Positions 9,442 through 21,000 of a stretch of DNA of 64,000 nucleotides are shown in pieces. The notes below the pieces were generated by a model, which ran no database searches, was not told the origin of the DNA, and was given only the letters and a program-made list of their open reading frames with translations. The translations under genes were made by a program, and so were the position numbers. The DNA is from Candidatus Fukatsuia endosymbiont of Tuberolachnus salignus (lineage in GTDB: Bacteria > Pseudomonadota > Gammaproteobacteria > Enterobacterales > Enterobacteriaceae), in assembly GCF_964030845.1 (NCBI RefSeq), contig NZ_OZ034983.1:992001-1056000 (forward strand), read 5' to 3'. The first letter of the stretch is position 1. Every line of letters starts with the position of its first letter.

Positions 9442-9502
9442 ATCTTTTCTCTAAATATAATGGTTCAATCATCCCAAATACCGGCAACGGCTCTCTAAAT
9501 TT

Positions 9503-10642
9503 TTAATTTCCAGATGACAGGCTGGCACACTGGTTGACCTCAATACGGTTTTTTTCATCCAATATCGCTGCTTTTGCTCGGATCTTGGCTTCAAGTTGAT
9601 CAATCATATTATTATTATCAAGACGCTCTTTTTTAAGACGTACACCATCTACAAATAATCCACTTTTATTGTGTCCACCAGTTACACCAATCGTCGAAAC
9701 CAAAGCTTCGCCAGGGCCATTAACCACACAACCGATAATGGAAACATCCATAGGGATGATTAAATCTTCCAATCGCTGTTCAAGCGCATTCACCGTACCA
9801 ATAACGTCAAATTCCTGTCGTGAACAAGTTGGGCAAGCAATAAAGTTAATCCCTCGCGCCCGGATACGTAACGACTTGAGAATATCGAAACCCACTTTAA
9901 TTTCTTCTACCGGATCGGCAGCCAGAGAAACACGCAATGTATCGCCAATACCTTCAGAGAGAAGCAATCCTAAACCTATTGCCGACTTCACCGAACCGCT
10001 ACGCAATCCACCTGCCTCCGTAATGCCTAAATGCAGTGGCTGTTCGATCTTTTTTGCCAATAAACGATACGAACCTACTGCTAAAGCAACATCCGAGGCT
10101 TTGACACTGACTTTGAAGTTATGAAAATTGAGGTCTTCAAGGATCTTTACATGACGCATGGCTGATTCCACCAATGCTTCCGCTGTTGGCTCTCCGTATT
10201 TTTCCTGAATGTCTTTTTCCAAGGAACCACCATTGATACCAATGCGGATCGGGATATTCTTATCTCTAGCACAGTCGACGACCGCACGAATACGATCTGT
10301 ATGACCAATGTTACCTGGATTAATACGTAAGCAATCAGCGCCATATTCCGCCACTTTCAAGGCGATACGGTAGTCAAAATGGATATCGGCTATCAGCGGA
10401 ACACTGACTTGTTTCTTGATCTTCTGGAAAGCTTCCGCAGCATCCATCGTCGGCACAGAAACCCGGACGATATCTGCACCCACACGTTGCAAAGCCAGGA
10501 TCTGTTCTACCGTTGCATCAATATCACTGGTCTTAGTATTGGTCATCGATTGCACAGTAATGGGAGCGTCATCACCGATCGGCACCCCACCAACATAAAT
10601 CCGAGTAGATTTACGACGGCTTATAGGGGATGAATTGTGCAT
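9503..10642 (-). CDS. ispG: 4-hydroxy-3-methylbut-2-en-1-yl diphosphate synthase IspG (GcpE)
   Basis: IspG converts MEcPP to HMBPP in the MEP isoprenoid pathway using a [4Fe-4S] cluster. The cluster ligands are visible as CPTCSR (about residue 270) and GCVVNGPGE (about 305). The TIM-barrel substrate region (SMTNTKTSD, ADIHFDYR, RINPGNIG) is intact. I chose ATG 10642 (MHNSSPISRRKSTRIYVGG), which aligns with the E. coli start. Length is 379 residues, with a slightly longer C-terminus than E. coli (372). Confidence 0.97.
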   Translation of the reverse strand: MHNSSPISRRKSTRIYVGGVPIGDDAPITVQSMTNTKTSDIDATVEQILALQRVGADIVRVSVPTMDAAEAFQKIKKQVSVPLIADIHFDYRIALKVAEYGADCLRINPGNIGHTDRIRAVVDCARDKNIPIRIGINGGSLEKDIQEKYGEPTAEALVESAMRHVKILEDLNFHNFKVSVKASDVALAVGSYRLLAKKIEQPLHLGITEAGGLRSGSVKSAIGLGLLLSEGIGDTLRVSLAADPVEEIKVGFDILKSLRIRARGINFIACPTCSRQEFDVIGTVNALEQRLEDLIIPMDVSIIGCVVNGPGEALVSTIGVTGGHNKSGLFVDGVRLKKERLDNNNMIDQLEAKIRAKAAILDEKNRIEVNQCASLSSGN

Positions 10643-10683
10643 CACATTTTCTCCTTATACGGTAGGGTAACGATGACAGACCA

Positions 10684-11742
10684 CTACTCTACACCAACAG
10701 TGAGACGAGCTATGCTGCCTGCCTTGATAAACTTAGCTAAATTCACACGCTCACCTTGATACTGAATACTGACTGCACTCGGCACGCCAACGGTCAGTTT
10801 ATAAGGTGCCTTGCCAGATAAATTTAGTGTGGCTCCTTTTTTCTGTATGCCTCGGAACAATGTCTTACCGCTAATATCGATAACCTGTATCCAGCAATCC
10901 GCAGAAAAATTCATGAGCAAGTCGCTCTTTGATTCGAACGTGGCATCATTCGTGGATATGGATAAAGGCATCGCACTGTCTACGGAGGTTGTTCGATCCA
11001 CCGCCACTGCCTCAGTGGAAGGTTCCGCCATGACTGTGTCAGATACCATAGCAATAGAGCCATTACCACTAGCACCCGTTGGAGAACCATTAAACGGCAG
11101 CAAGTTTTGCTTGGCCGCCACTGGCGTCACCCCAGCAAGGTTAGAAGCCAAAGGTACTTCATTTCTTTTGCCGCTAACAACATCACGATCGTCAGGCGGC
11201 GAAAGAGCAACGGATCCATCACCATGTGACCGTTGTGTAGTAGGCGATTGTATAACAGACGATTGTGCAGAAGGTAACGGCACAGAAGAAGACGATTGAT
11301 TCACCATAGTCGTAATCTCTACCTGACGAATTTGATGATTTTGCCACCACCAAGCACAGGTTAGACCCAAAACAATCAGCACAATCAACCAGGTGAGGCC
11401 CATTAACCAGGTGTCACGTTTTTTACGTTTTTTACCTAATGAAACACCTCCCATCAAGGAAGATTTAGTTATCCCCCCTGCTACATCTTTCGTGGGCAGT
11501 GGTAATAACTCATCTTCTGGGATATGAACCAGTTTGGCATAAGAACGAATATAGCCACGTTGAAACGTTGAAGCCAGATTAGCTTGCATCTTGTCTTCTT
11601 CAATCTCCCGGACCGTAGACACCCTTAGGCACAGACGTTCTGCAACAGTCTGTTCTGTTAATCCTAATGCCTGGCGAGCTCGACGCAGGCGCGCACCTGT
11701 CGTCTCTGGAACAATGTTATCTTGGCCGGTTTCAGTATTCAT
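10684..11742 (-). CDS. rodZ: Cytoskeletal transmembrane protein RodZ
   Basis: RodZ couples MreB filaments to the periplasmic wall-synthesis machinery and maintains rod shape. An N-terminal Xre-type helix-turn-helix (GARLRRARQALGLTEQTVAERL, about residues 15-36) is followed by a basic segment, one TM helix (about 112-133, ending CAWWW), a Ser/Pro/Thr-rich linker and a C-terminal periplasmic DUF4115 domain. ATG 11742 (MNTETGQDN) gives 352 residues (E. coli 337) and leaves 20 bases to pilW; the longer frame runs back into pilW. Confidence 0.94.
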   Translation of the reverse strand: MNTETGQDNIVPETTGARLRRARQALGLTEQTVAERLCLRVSTVREIEEDKMQANLASTFQRGYIRSYAKLVHIPEDELLPLPTKDVAGGITKSSLMGGVSLGKKRKKRDTWLMGLTWLIVLIVLGLTCAWWWQNHQIRQVEITTMVNQSSSSVPLPSAQSSVIQSPTTQRSHGDGSVALSPPDDRDVVSGKRNEVPLASNLAGVTPVAAKQNLLPFNGSPTGASGNGSIAMVSDTVMAEPSTEAVAVDRTTSVDSAMPLSISTNDATFESKSDLLMNFSADCWIQVIDISGKTLFRGIQKKGATLNLSGKAPYKLTVGVPSAVSIQYQGERVNLAKFIKAGSIARLTVGVE

Positions 11743-11761
11743 GGGCGAGAAAATGCTGGTA

Positions 11762-12478
11762 CTATTTGGATTGTGGGAAATTTCGCGCAAGCTGCTGGCC
11801 ATAGCGTCGTACGCTATCCTGACGACCTGCCAATGCGGCGAAACGAATTTGTAACCATAAACTTTCAGCATTCGCTGGCAGAATATTTTGGTACACCTCT
11901 AGTAACAACTGTACTTTAGCACTGTTCCTTAGCGCCAAATGCCTTTCAGCTTCAACGAGCAACTGCTTTCCTTTACCAGGATCATACTGCAACGCACGAC
12001 TTAAGCGCATCCGGGCTTGAGCATTCTGATTAGCCTGTAAAAAACAATAACCCGAATTTTCAAGACTATTTGCCACTTGACCTTCATCAGGAAACGCCGC
12101 AGATGCACTAAATTTCTGCTGTGCGGATACATACTGCCCTAAACCACACAAAAACGCACCGTAATTATTCAATACGACACCCTTTGCCGGAGCAAGTTTC
12201 ATCGCCTTCTGATAGCGTAGCTCTGCCGCACGATTTTCGCCAACCCTTTGCTCATAAAGAGCCATCGCTAACTGAGCCTGATAATTCTGCGGATCAGCAT
12301 GCAAAACCTTAGCAATATTCTGCCGAGCAGCATTGAAATCACCTTGCAGCAAATATTCTAGACCGAGTTGCAAACGCGTCTGCCCGGCGACCACTTGACG
12401 AGTTTTATCCTGTGATACTGAACAACCCGCTAATATGCTACTCGTTAAGTATATTGCCCACAGCCTATTTAGCTTCAT
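11762..12478 (-). CDS. pilF: Type IV pilus biogenesis/stability lipoprotein PilW (PilF)
   Basis: The product is a lipoprotein (lipobox LAGC within the first 20 residues) followed by about six TPR units (for example LQLGLEYLLQGDFNAARQNIAKVL, YQAQLAMALYEQRVGENRAAEL). PilW/PilF stabilises secretin multimers in type IV pilus systems; in enterobacteria the gene persists between rlmN and rodZ even where pili are not evident. I prefer ATG 12478 because GGA lies 6 bases upstream; ATG 12487 would add three residues. The pseudopilin genes at 47.9-50.4 kb could be functional partners, but that is inference. Confidence 0.9.
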   Translation of the reverse strand: MKLNRLWAIYLTSSILAGCSVSQDKTRQVVAGQTRLQLGLEYLLQGDFNAARQNIAKVLHADPQNYQAQLAMALYEQRVGENRAAELRYQKAMKLAPAKGVVLNNYGAFLCGLGQYVSAQQKFSASAAFPDEGQVANSLENSGYCFLQANQNAQARMRLSRALQYDPGKGKQLLVEAERHLALRNSAKVQLLLEVYQNILPANAESLWLQIRFAALAGRQDSVRRYGQQLARNFPQSK

Positions 12479-12516
12479 GCTTTCCATCCTGTCCCTAGAG
12501 CTATATCACCCTTCAA

Positions 12517-12633
12517 TAGACTTCTTGCAGAACCTCTGGTGCTCGTCATCTTCATATATTCGCGTCCCATGCAGTCACTGAGCGCCAGATGCCTTAACTT
12601 CGCATAACGAACTACGATTTTGCAAGAAGTCTA
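12517..12633. repeat. R1 repeat copy (pilF-rlmN gap, first)
   Basis: Ends TAGACTTCTTGCAGAACC and ATTTTGCAAGAAGTCTA form an inverted repeat of about 17-18 bases, bounded by TA on both sides. The interior contains CGTCCCATGCAGTCACTGAGCGCCAG, a variant of the R1 core. It lies immediately 5' of pilF and may hold or displace its promoter. Confidence 0.85.
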
Positions 12634-12717
12634 CTCTCTTCCTCATCCTCAATAACAAGCGCAGAAAAATTTTAACACAGGTTAGATAGAAATCCGCGCC
12701 TTATCTCCTCGTCTTAA

Positions 12718-12857
12718 TAGACTTCTTACAAAACCTACTACGTGCTATAAATTCTGCGTTACCTGGTGCTCGCAATCCTCATGTACTGTACCGTGCAGCT
12801 ATTGCATGCCAAGTACCTTGACTTCGTAGCCCTCGCTACGGTTTTGCAAGAAGTCTA
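12718..12857. repeat. R1 repeat copy (pilF-rlmN gap, second, inverted)
   Basis: Starts TAGACTTCTTACAAAACC and ends GGTTTTGCAAGAAGTCTA. The interior is in the opposite orientation to most copies (GCGTTACCTGGTGCTCGCAATCCTCATGTAC is the reverse complement of the usual core). It abuts the next R2 copy with no spacer. Confidence 0.88.
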
Positions 12858-12998
12858 AGAACCTATTCCAAATCTTCTTAAGCGACGCTCAGACGAGGAA
12901 AAAATGGGCAAGAAAGCGCAGTTTACATAGAATAATGAGCATTTTGAGCCCATTTTTGACAAAGTATCAGTGAGCATAAAAGATTTCGAATAGGTTCT
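12858..12998. repeat. R2 repeat copy between pilF and rlmN
   Basis: A 141-base short form of R2: AGAACCTATTCCAAATCTTCTT ... AAAGATTTCGAATAGGTTCT, with internal GCGACGCTCAGACGAGG and GAGCATTTTGAGCCCATTTTTGAC. The central GTATGCAACAAAAAGGGAG stretch of the long form is reduced. Together with the two R1 copies it fills the 520-base pilF-rlmN gap. Confidence 0.88.
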
Positions 12999-13006
12999 AA
13001 CAACGT

Positions 13007-14200
13007 TCAAACTATTTTTATGCCGATAGTTTCAGCGGTAATTTTCTTTTTCAACGTTCGTTTTGTACGGTCAATCACCTCTCCCGCTAATTGACCACAA
13101 GCCGCGTCGATATCATCACCACGGGTTTTACGTACAATGGTAGTAAAACCATACTGCATTAACACCTTGGCAAAGCGATCCACACGGCTGTTGGAACTAC
13201 GACCGTAGGGCGCACCTGGAAAAGGATTCCAGGGGATAAGATTAATCTTGCAAGGCGTATCTTTCAGGCAGTTAGCCAATTGATGGGCTTGTTCTATCCG
13301 ATCGTTAATATCATCGAGCATGACGTATTCAACGGTAACACGCCCTTGGTTAGCATTAGATTTTGTTAGATAACGGCGCACAGCGGCTAAAAAAGTTGCG
13401 ATATTATATTTACGGTTAATTGGCACAATTTCATCACGGATGTCATCCGTCGGGGCATGGAGAGAGATTGCCAAGGCCACATCGATCATATCACCAAGTT
13501 TATCCAACGCCGGTACGACACCAGAGGTCGATAAAGTGACACGGCGTTTAGACAGACCAAAGCCAAAATCGTCCATCATAATCTCCATCGCCGGTACCAC
13601 ATTATTCAGATTAAGTAACGGTTCTCCCATCCCCATCATGACGACATTGGTGATCGGACGGCGACCACTTGATTTCAAAGAGCCGATAATTTTAGCCGCA
13701 CGCCATACTTGGCCGATAATTTCCGCGACTCGCAGGTTACGGTTAAATCCCTGTTGGGCGGTTGAACAGAATTTACATTCCAATGCACAACCTACCTGTG
13801 AAGAAACGCACAAGGTGGCACGGTCACCTTCCGGGATATAGACGGTTTCGATCTGCTGATCACCCACTTTAATCGCCCATTTGATAGTACCGTCCGCCGA
13901 GCGTTGCTCTTGCGCCACTTCAGGTGCGCGGATTTCTGTCATTTGTTGTAGCTTGGTGCGTAATACTTTATTGATATCGGTCATCTGCTCAAAATCATCG
14001 TAACAATAATGGTATATCCATTTCATCACTTGGTCGGCACGAAAGGGCTTTTCACCCATTCGGGCAAAAAATTCACGCAATTGTTGGCGATTTAAATCAA
14101 GTAAATTAATTTTAGCGCTAACCACAGTGGCAGTCTTGATCTGTCCAGATGGAGGCGTCACATCGGATAAAATAGGAGACGATAAAAATTGTTCGGGCAT
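13007..14200 (-). CDS. rlmN: Dual-specificity 23S rRNA/tRNA adenine C2-methyltransferase RlmN
   Basis: A radical-SAM enzyme that methylates A2503 of 23S rRNA and A37 of several tRNAs. The [4Fe-4S] motif CALECKFC is near residue 132 and is followed by STAQQGFNRN. The SAM-binding GMGEPLLN is near 195, and the C-terminal catalytic Cys lies in DAACGQL (about 370). The 397 residues exceed E. coli (384) by a slightly longer N-terminus. The gene keeps its normal place between ndk and pilF. Confidence 0.97.
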   Translation of the reverse strand: MPEQFLSSPILSDVTPPSGQIKTATVVSAKINLLDLNRQQLREFFARMGEKPFRADQVMKWIYHYCYDDFEQMTDINKVLRTKLQQMTEIRAPEVAQEQRSADGTIKWAIKVGDQQIETVYIPEGDRATLCVSSQVGCALECKFCSTAQQGFNRNLRVAEIIGQVWRAAKIIGSLKSSGRRPITNVVMMGMGEPLLNLNNVVPAMEIMMDDFGFGLSKRRVTLSTSGVVPALDKLGDMIDVALAISLHAPTDDIRDEIVPINRKYNIATFLAAVRRYLTKSNANQGRVTVEYVMLDDINDRIEQAHQLANCLKDTPCKINLIPWNPFPGAPYGRSSNSRVDRFAKVLMQYGFTTIVRKTRGDDIDAACGQLAGEVIDRTKRTLKKKITAETIGIKIV

Positions 14201-14264
14201 AAACGTCGTGACCTTGTTGAACGCTCCGGAAAATTAACTCATCCAGAGCGCAGAATGTTACAGA

Positions 14265-14693
14265 TTAGCTACACGAGAAAATTTCATCTGCGGCAAAAAA
14301 ATAAGCAATTTCACGTTGAGCCGATGCAACTGCATCAGAACCATGCACCGCATTAGCGGTAACACTATCAGCGAAATCAGCACGCAGCGTACCTGTCAGT
14401 GCCTGACTCGGGTCAGTCGCACCCATCATATCGCGGTGACGTTGCACCACATTTTCACCCTCCAGGACCTGGAGCATTATTGGCCCTGAGGTCATAGATG
14501 TAACCAACTCACCAAAGAATGGGCGACCTTTATGTTCCGCGTAGAAACCTTCTGCCTGATCTTGAGTTAAGTGCACCATCTTTGCTGCAATAATTTTGAA
14601 TCCAGCCATCTTGAAACGCACATAAATGGCGTCAATAATATCTTTAGCAACGGCATCAGGTTTGATGATAGATAAGGTACGTTCAACAGCCAT
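14265..14693 (-). CDS. ndk: Nucleoside diphosphate kinase
   Basis: Ndk transfers gamma-phosphate between nucleoside triphosphates and diphosphates through a phospho-His. The active-site segment is NAVHGSDAV (about residues 115-123), with the conserved AERTLSIIKPDAV-like N-terminus and HKGRPFF. ATG 14693 (MAVERTLSIIKP) gives 142 residues (E. coli 143); the upstream in-frame extension of 11 residues is unsupported by homologues. Confidence 0.97.
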   Translation of the reverse strand: MAVERTLSIIKPDAVAKDIIDAIYVRFKMAGFKIIAAKMVHLTQDQAEGFYAEHKGRPFFGELVTSMTSGPIMLQVLEGENVVQRHRDMMGATDPSQALTGTLRADFADSVTANAVHGSDAVASAQREIAYFFAADEIFSCS

Positions 14694-14763
14694 AACAACC
14701 TCTATTTGATTTTTAAGGGGATCCACGCCAATTGTTTCTTCGTCTGAGCTTCGTTCTCAACAA

Positions 14764-14884
14764 TAGACTTCTTACAAAACCGTAGTGAGGGCTTGTGCAG
14801 TCAAGGCACCTGGAGCACGTACATGAGGATTGCGACCAGGTAACGTAGAATTCGCAGTAGGTAGTAGGTTTTGCAAGAAGTCTA
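14764..14884. repeat. R1 repeat copy upstream of ndk
   Basis: A 121-base R1 copy with the best-preserved ends: TAGACTTCTTACAAAACC and GGTTTTGCAAGAAGTCTA. The core CAGTCAAGGCACCTGGAGC and ACATGAGGATTGCGA is in the common orientation. A lone left end (TAGACTTCTCATAAAACCTA) follows at 14920-14940, apparently a truncated second copy. Confidence 0.88.
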
Positions 14885-15009
14885 ACGTCGAATCAGCGTT
14901 AAGGGGAGCGGATTATATAGTAGACTTCTCATAAAACCTACTGCTTGACACGGGATCCCAGTGGCCTATTCAAAATAGTTATTAATCAACGGCACTTTTA
15001 CAAGGTTTA

Positions 15010-18000
15010 TTAAAATTCCCATATCACTCGAGCGTTAATGGCATTATCTTGCATTTTCGCGGCAAATTGACCCGAGTACCCTAGCCCTAAAGTGAATTTT
15101 TTACTGATCTTGACATCGATGCCGCTCGTTATCAACGTACTATCATCGGTAATGGGAACACCGATTATCTCAAAGGAAGTGGTGCTTTGGTCGCCAAAAG
15201 TGAGATTTGTCCTGGGTATAAGATCGCCAAACCCTCGCCGCCAGCCGATAGAACCATGGCCACTCACCGTCAAACCCAAAATATCAAAAGACGTCCGCGC
15301 TCTTAAACCCAAGCTTGAAAAAGCGACATGCTGGCTATTTTTATTACCAACCAATGCGCTCGCTCCCCCTGTCTCGGTAAATCCATCGCTGTATAAATTA
15401 ATATGATCCAGGCTCACAAAAGGCTCAAACATGACCGAACCTGCTGTAATGGCATAACCCAGTTCACCTAAAAACTGCATTGTCCCTGCGTTATACCTGG
15501 ATTGCGCACGCTCGCTAAAGCTAGGAAAGACAATCCGGCGATCAATATCAAGATGATGCCAGGTATAAGCGGCCCCCAGTCGCACAGCCAGTGCACCAAA
15601 ACCTGTGCCGCCGTATAATGCCAAATGGTAATGATTGACGGAACCCGAATTATCAATCTGATTGGTATTAAAGAAGGTATGACCTAGCGCACCCGCGGCA
15701 CCGACATGCCAGCGATCATTCAACACCATATCGCTACCCATAACAAACCCTGTGGTACGATAATTCACCGCGTTAGTATTCTCCCCCCCTTTTAAATTGC
15801 CTTTACCAGCCAGTACCTGCCCCCAAACGGTCGCCGTTTCCTGAACGGGATCACTACATGTTTCGTTGGGGATGAACGATTTATTTTGTTGTATTGACTG
15901 ATCGTGAGACGCACAAACATGATAGGTCGCCGGATTGGGCATAAAATACTCCCCTCGAGTACGTGCCATCACCGTCTCTCTGGTGTAATGGCTATGAGCT
16001 AATAAAATACTCTGTGCACTGGCCTGAATCTCGCCGGATAAATGATCGAATGCAGTGCGAACAGAGGCCATATCAAGAGGCAATAAATGCCTATTAATCA
16101 GGGTTGTAGCATCGGCGTTATCCCGTGCTCGTGCCACGCTCTTCTGATTTCGCGTTTGTGCTGTTTGCTCGAAAGTCGTGTCGTTGCGCGACAAAGTAAG
16201 AAAAATACGATTAGCATCCTGACGTAAACTTGGCGTAAGAAACACCAAATCAGACGTTGTATCGACAAACATACCATTGAAACCGCCATCGGCAGTAAGA
16301 ATGGTATATCGATTAACCAATTGATAACGACCTGGTGTCACTGCCACTTTGACAGCTGCACCAGATAGGGTGGCATTACCGGCAACATTGATGATGCCAC
16401 TTTTTTGCGGAGTAACACGCACATCATAGAAAGATCCAGAGGAAAAATTAATATTACCGGCTACTCGTAAGCTATCAACGTACTCTTTCCTAGGGGGAGT
16501 AGGAGCAGCAAAAACGGGTGCCGCCAACAAAGCGGCAGCCCTGGCTGCATCCATCTCCTCTGAACGTTGCGAAACAACCTGCACATCATCATGATTATTA
16601 TCATCAGCCCCTTCTACGACAGAACGAATATCACTGACGCGCTGTAAGTCATCAACGCGCTGATCCACAGGAGGAATGGGAGCAGCAGCAATAGGGGCCG
16701 CCAACAAAGCGGCAGCCCCGGCTGTATCCCTCTCCTCTGAACGTTGCGAAACAACCTGCACATCATCATGATTATTATCATCAGCCCCTTCTACGACAGA
16801 ACGAATATCACTGACGCGCTGTAAGTCATCAACGCGCTGATCCACAGGAGGAATGGGAGCAGCAGCAATAGGGGCCGCCAACAAAGCGGCAGCCCCGGCT
16901 GTATCCCTCTCCTCTGAACGTTGCGAAACAACCTGCACATCATCATGATTATTATCATCAGCCCCTTCTACGACAGAACGAATATCACTGACGCGCTGTA
17001 AGTCATCAACACGCTGATCCACAGGAGGAATGGGAGCAGCAGCAATAGGTGCCGCCAACAAAGCGGCAGCCCTGGTTGTATCCCTCTCCTCTGAACGTTG
17101 CGAAACAATCTGCACATCATCGTGATTATTATCATCAGCCCCTTCTACGACAGAACGAATATCACTGACTCGTTGTAAGTCATCAACGCGCTGATCCACC
17201 GGAGGAATGGGAGCGGCAGAAACAGTGGCACCACTACCAATCGTCACATCTCTTATGGTGCCAGCAGCCTGGAAGGTGGCACCATTATTCACGTTAACCT
17301 CTGCATGAGCCAATGAACCTGTTACTTCAAGCGTACCCGCATTTACTACGGTCATACCACTATAAGTATTATTTCCTGCCAATACTAACACGCCATTTCC
17401 CTCCTTAACCAGGTTACCTATTCCGCTGATAACGCCGCCAAAAACATGTTTATTGGCATGATTAAATATCAGTGAACCATGATTAATAATGTCACCAACT
17501 AAGCTACCCGTAGTGCCACCATCACCAATCTGTAACGTACCGGCATTAATAGTAGTGTGACCGGTAAAGGTATTAGTACCACTTAGAATAGCTTTCCCCC
17601 TACCTGCTTTTATCAGCCCCCCGCTGCCACTGATCACGCCAGCAAAGGTTTGATTGCTGCCGTCGCCAAAGGTCAGAGTATGCTCACCCAAGTTCACGCC
17701 ACTACCTGTTACCCCTATTAATGAACCTATAGTTTGATCGCCTGCTGCTGAGATATCCAACTGCGCCTCGGAGCCAGTGATATTCACCGCACTGTTTGCC
17801 GCAAAACTACCACCCGCTCCGAGCACCAGTACGCCATCATCCAAAACAGTAACACCGCCGTAATGATTAGCTGCATTCAACGTCAAGGTGCCGTTGCCAA
17901 ATTTCGTTATCCCTCCGTCACCTGTCATCACCCCGTTCAATGTGAGATCTTTTCTACCCATTACTTTGAGATCAGTATTAAGCTCAATGGCATTATCTAA

Positions 18001-21000
18001 CGTCATCTCGATCTTATTATCCAAGATTGCTGCTCCCCTGATGACCAACTTACCGCTGCCTAACGCCGCTGAACGACCCAGTAACAGCTCTCCGTCATAC
18101 AAGATCGTATCCCCGCTATAGCTGTTAACCCCATTTAACGTAAGTGGCGCACCTGTTGATTTCGTTATCCCACCCGGCCCTGAAATAGGGCCATTTAATA
18201 TCGCATAACGACCTGCTATATCGAGATCGGCTTTCAATTCAATAGCATTATCCAAATCCAACATCGGCATAGATCCCGTATCTAGCGTCGCCGATCCGGC
18301 TACCGTTAAAGCACCACTGCCTAACGCTGTTTGACTGCCAACCAATAATTTTCCGTCATTGAGGACGGTGCCACCGGTATAACGATTAGATGAGTTCAAC
18401 GTCAGTGTGCCAGAACCGGATTTGGTTACCCCTCTGCCACCCCAAATTACACCATTCAATGTCAGATCGTGACTGCCATTTAGATGGAGATCCGCCCCGA
18501 GTTCGATGGGATTATCGAGTGCTAACCTGGTCGTGGTGTCCAGGGTCGCGGCACCCTCGACAGTCAAAATACCACTGCCCAGTGCTGTATCATTTCCAAG
18601 TAATAGTTTTCCGTTATTAAGGACAGTGCCACCGCTATAATCGTTAGGCTGATTCAATTTCAAAGCAACAGAACCTGACTTGATTATCTTCCCGATGCCG
18701 GTCATTATTCCGTTTAACGTCAAATCCTGACTACCTGCTACATTGAGATCGGCATTGAGTTCAATATTATTATCCAGCGTCAGCACCTTGAGGGTATCCA
18801 AACTTACCTCCTCTGCGCTGAGCTGCAATGCACCTCTGCCCAATGCGGTATGATGGCCAAGTAGCAGTTTTCCTTTGTTAAAGAGAGTACCCCCTTCATA
18901 GTGGTTAGCCGCATTCAATATCAGTGTGTTCGCACCTGATTTTATTATCCTCTTTGGCCCCAAAATCTCTCCATTCAGTGTCAAATCATGACTACCTACC
19001 AAGTTAAGATCCGCCTCCCATAATTTAATCTTATTACTCAACGTCAACTCAGTGGTGGTATCCAGACTGCCACCCTCACTCATCAGCATCAAGCTACCAT
19101 GGCCTAATGCTGCATGATGGCCGAGCAGCAGTTTTCCACCATACAGCAAAATACCCCCTTCATGACTATTAGCCGCATTTAATCTCAGAGTAGCAGGGCC
19201 CTGTTTATCTATGTATTCACCGCCAGATATTACCCCGTTTAAAGTCAGATCGTGATCTCCTGCTATCTTGAGATCCCCTACGAGTTCGATAGGATTATTT
19301 AAGGTGAGTGGAGTCGTCGTCTCTAATGAGTTGAACATTCCATGGACAGTTAATGTACCGCTTCCTAGTGCAGCATCGTTACCCAGTGATAACATTCCGT
19401 TATCAAAAGAAGTACCGCCACTGTAACTATTAGCCGCATTCAACATTAAATGATTTATGCCAAATTTCGAGATCCCGCCGGTACCTGAAATTACCCCGTT
19501 TAAAGTCAGATCGTGATAACCTACCACCTTGAGATCCTTATTTAACACCATGGCATTATCTAGTGTTAACGGGATAGAGCTATTCAAAGTCAGATCTGTT
19601 TCTAACCTCACTACACCACTGCCCAATGCTGTATCGTTACCGAGTGTCAAACTCCCGTTACTTAGGATGGTACCACCACTGTAACTGTTAGCACCATTTA
19701 ACGTCAGCAAAGCCGTCCCTCCTGTTTTTATCCCTTTAGTACCTGAAATGATACCCTTAAGCACCAGATTGCGACTGCCTCCCACGTTGAGGTCAGCATT
19801 CAAATTTATATCATTATTCAGTACTAGCGCTTGCCAATTATCCAGTATCGTCTCTCCATCGACTGCTAAAACGCCACTACCCAATGCCTTATTATCACCG
19901 AGAACCAGTTTTCCACCCGTGGTGAAGGTGCCACCGCTATAACTGTTAGCTGCGTTCAACGTCAGTGGTGAGGAAGTTAAATGTGTTATCCCTCCCGTGC
20001 CTGAAATTGTACCGTTCAACGTTAAATAACGACCCACCAAATTGAGACCGGCATTAAGTTTAAGATCATTTTTCAACCGCATTCCGCTTTGAGCATCAAG
20101 GGTCGAATGTCCTTCAACCGTCAAGGCACCACTGGACAGTGCTTCTTTGTGATTAAGGAATAACATTCCACGATATAAAAAACTACCACCGCTGTAGCTA
20201 TTAGCCTCTGTTAATTCCAATAACTCACTACCGTATTTATGTATTCCCCCTTGGCCTGAGATCATCCCATTGATGATCATCGGATAATTGCCTGTCAGTG
20301 ACAGATCCGCATTAAGCACGACGGCATTATTGAGTCCCATACCAAGCGTCGTATCCAGGAAAGTCGCACCCTCTACAGTCAAGGTACCGCTACCTAATGC
20401 TAACTGGCTGCCGAGAGTGATAATGCCGCCAGTCGCAAAAGTACCACCACGATAACGGTTAGAAGCATTCAATAGCAAATTAGAAGAGCCGGATTTCGTT
20501 AAACTACCGCTACCCATAATAGTCCCTAATAGCCGGAGTTCATTAGCACCTTGCACGGTTAACCCATTACTTTCTAAATGGATGTCATTCTCAAGACTAA
20601 GCTGGTCGGTACGTGTTTCCATCATGCCACCATTGGCGCTGATAATCCCCCTGCCAAAAGATGCAACATGATCAAAAAAAACCAAGCCGCCATTCAAGGT
20701 GGTATATTGAAACTCTTGCACGCCTGAAACAAGACAGTCACCGCTGTTAATATCCAAATGTTGAGGGTTATGAACAGCAGCATTCACCACAACACCTTTG
20801 GGTGGAATAAAAGGTTTAATGCTATTGACTCCCGGAGGCTCATTGCCATAACAGACTACTTGACCGCTTGAGGTGCTATTCAGTGAATATGCTGCTAATG
20901 CTGTAGTAAGACAAAAAATATCACTGGCTAACGCCAGTAAAATCGATTTTAGCATCAATTTAAATAATTCATTAAACCGATTAAATATATATTTATTATT

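Noticed and set aside
16500..17213. Regular repeats suggestive of a CRISPR array
   Set aside because: Units are 177 bases, contiguous, in frame and encode protein in the autotransporter; there are no short repeats with unique spacers.
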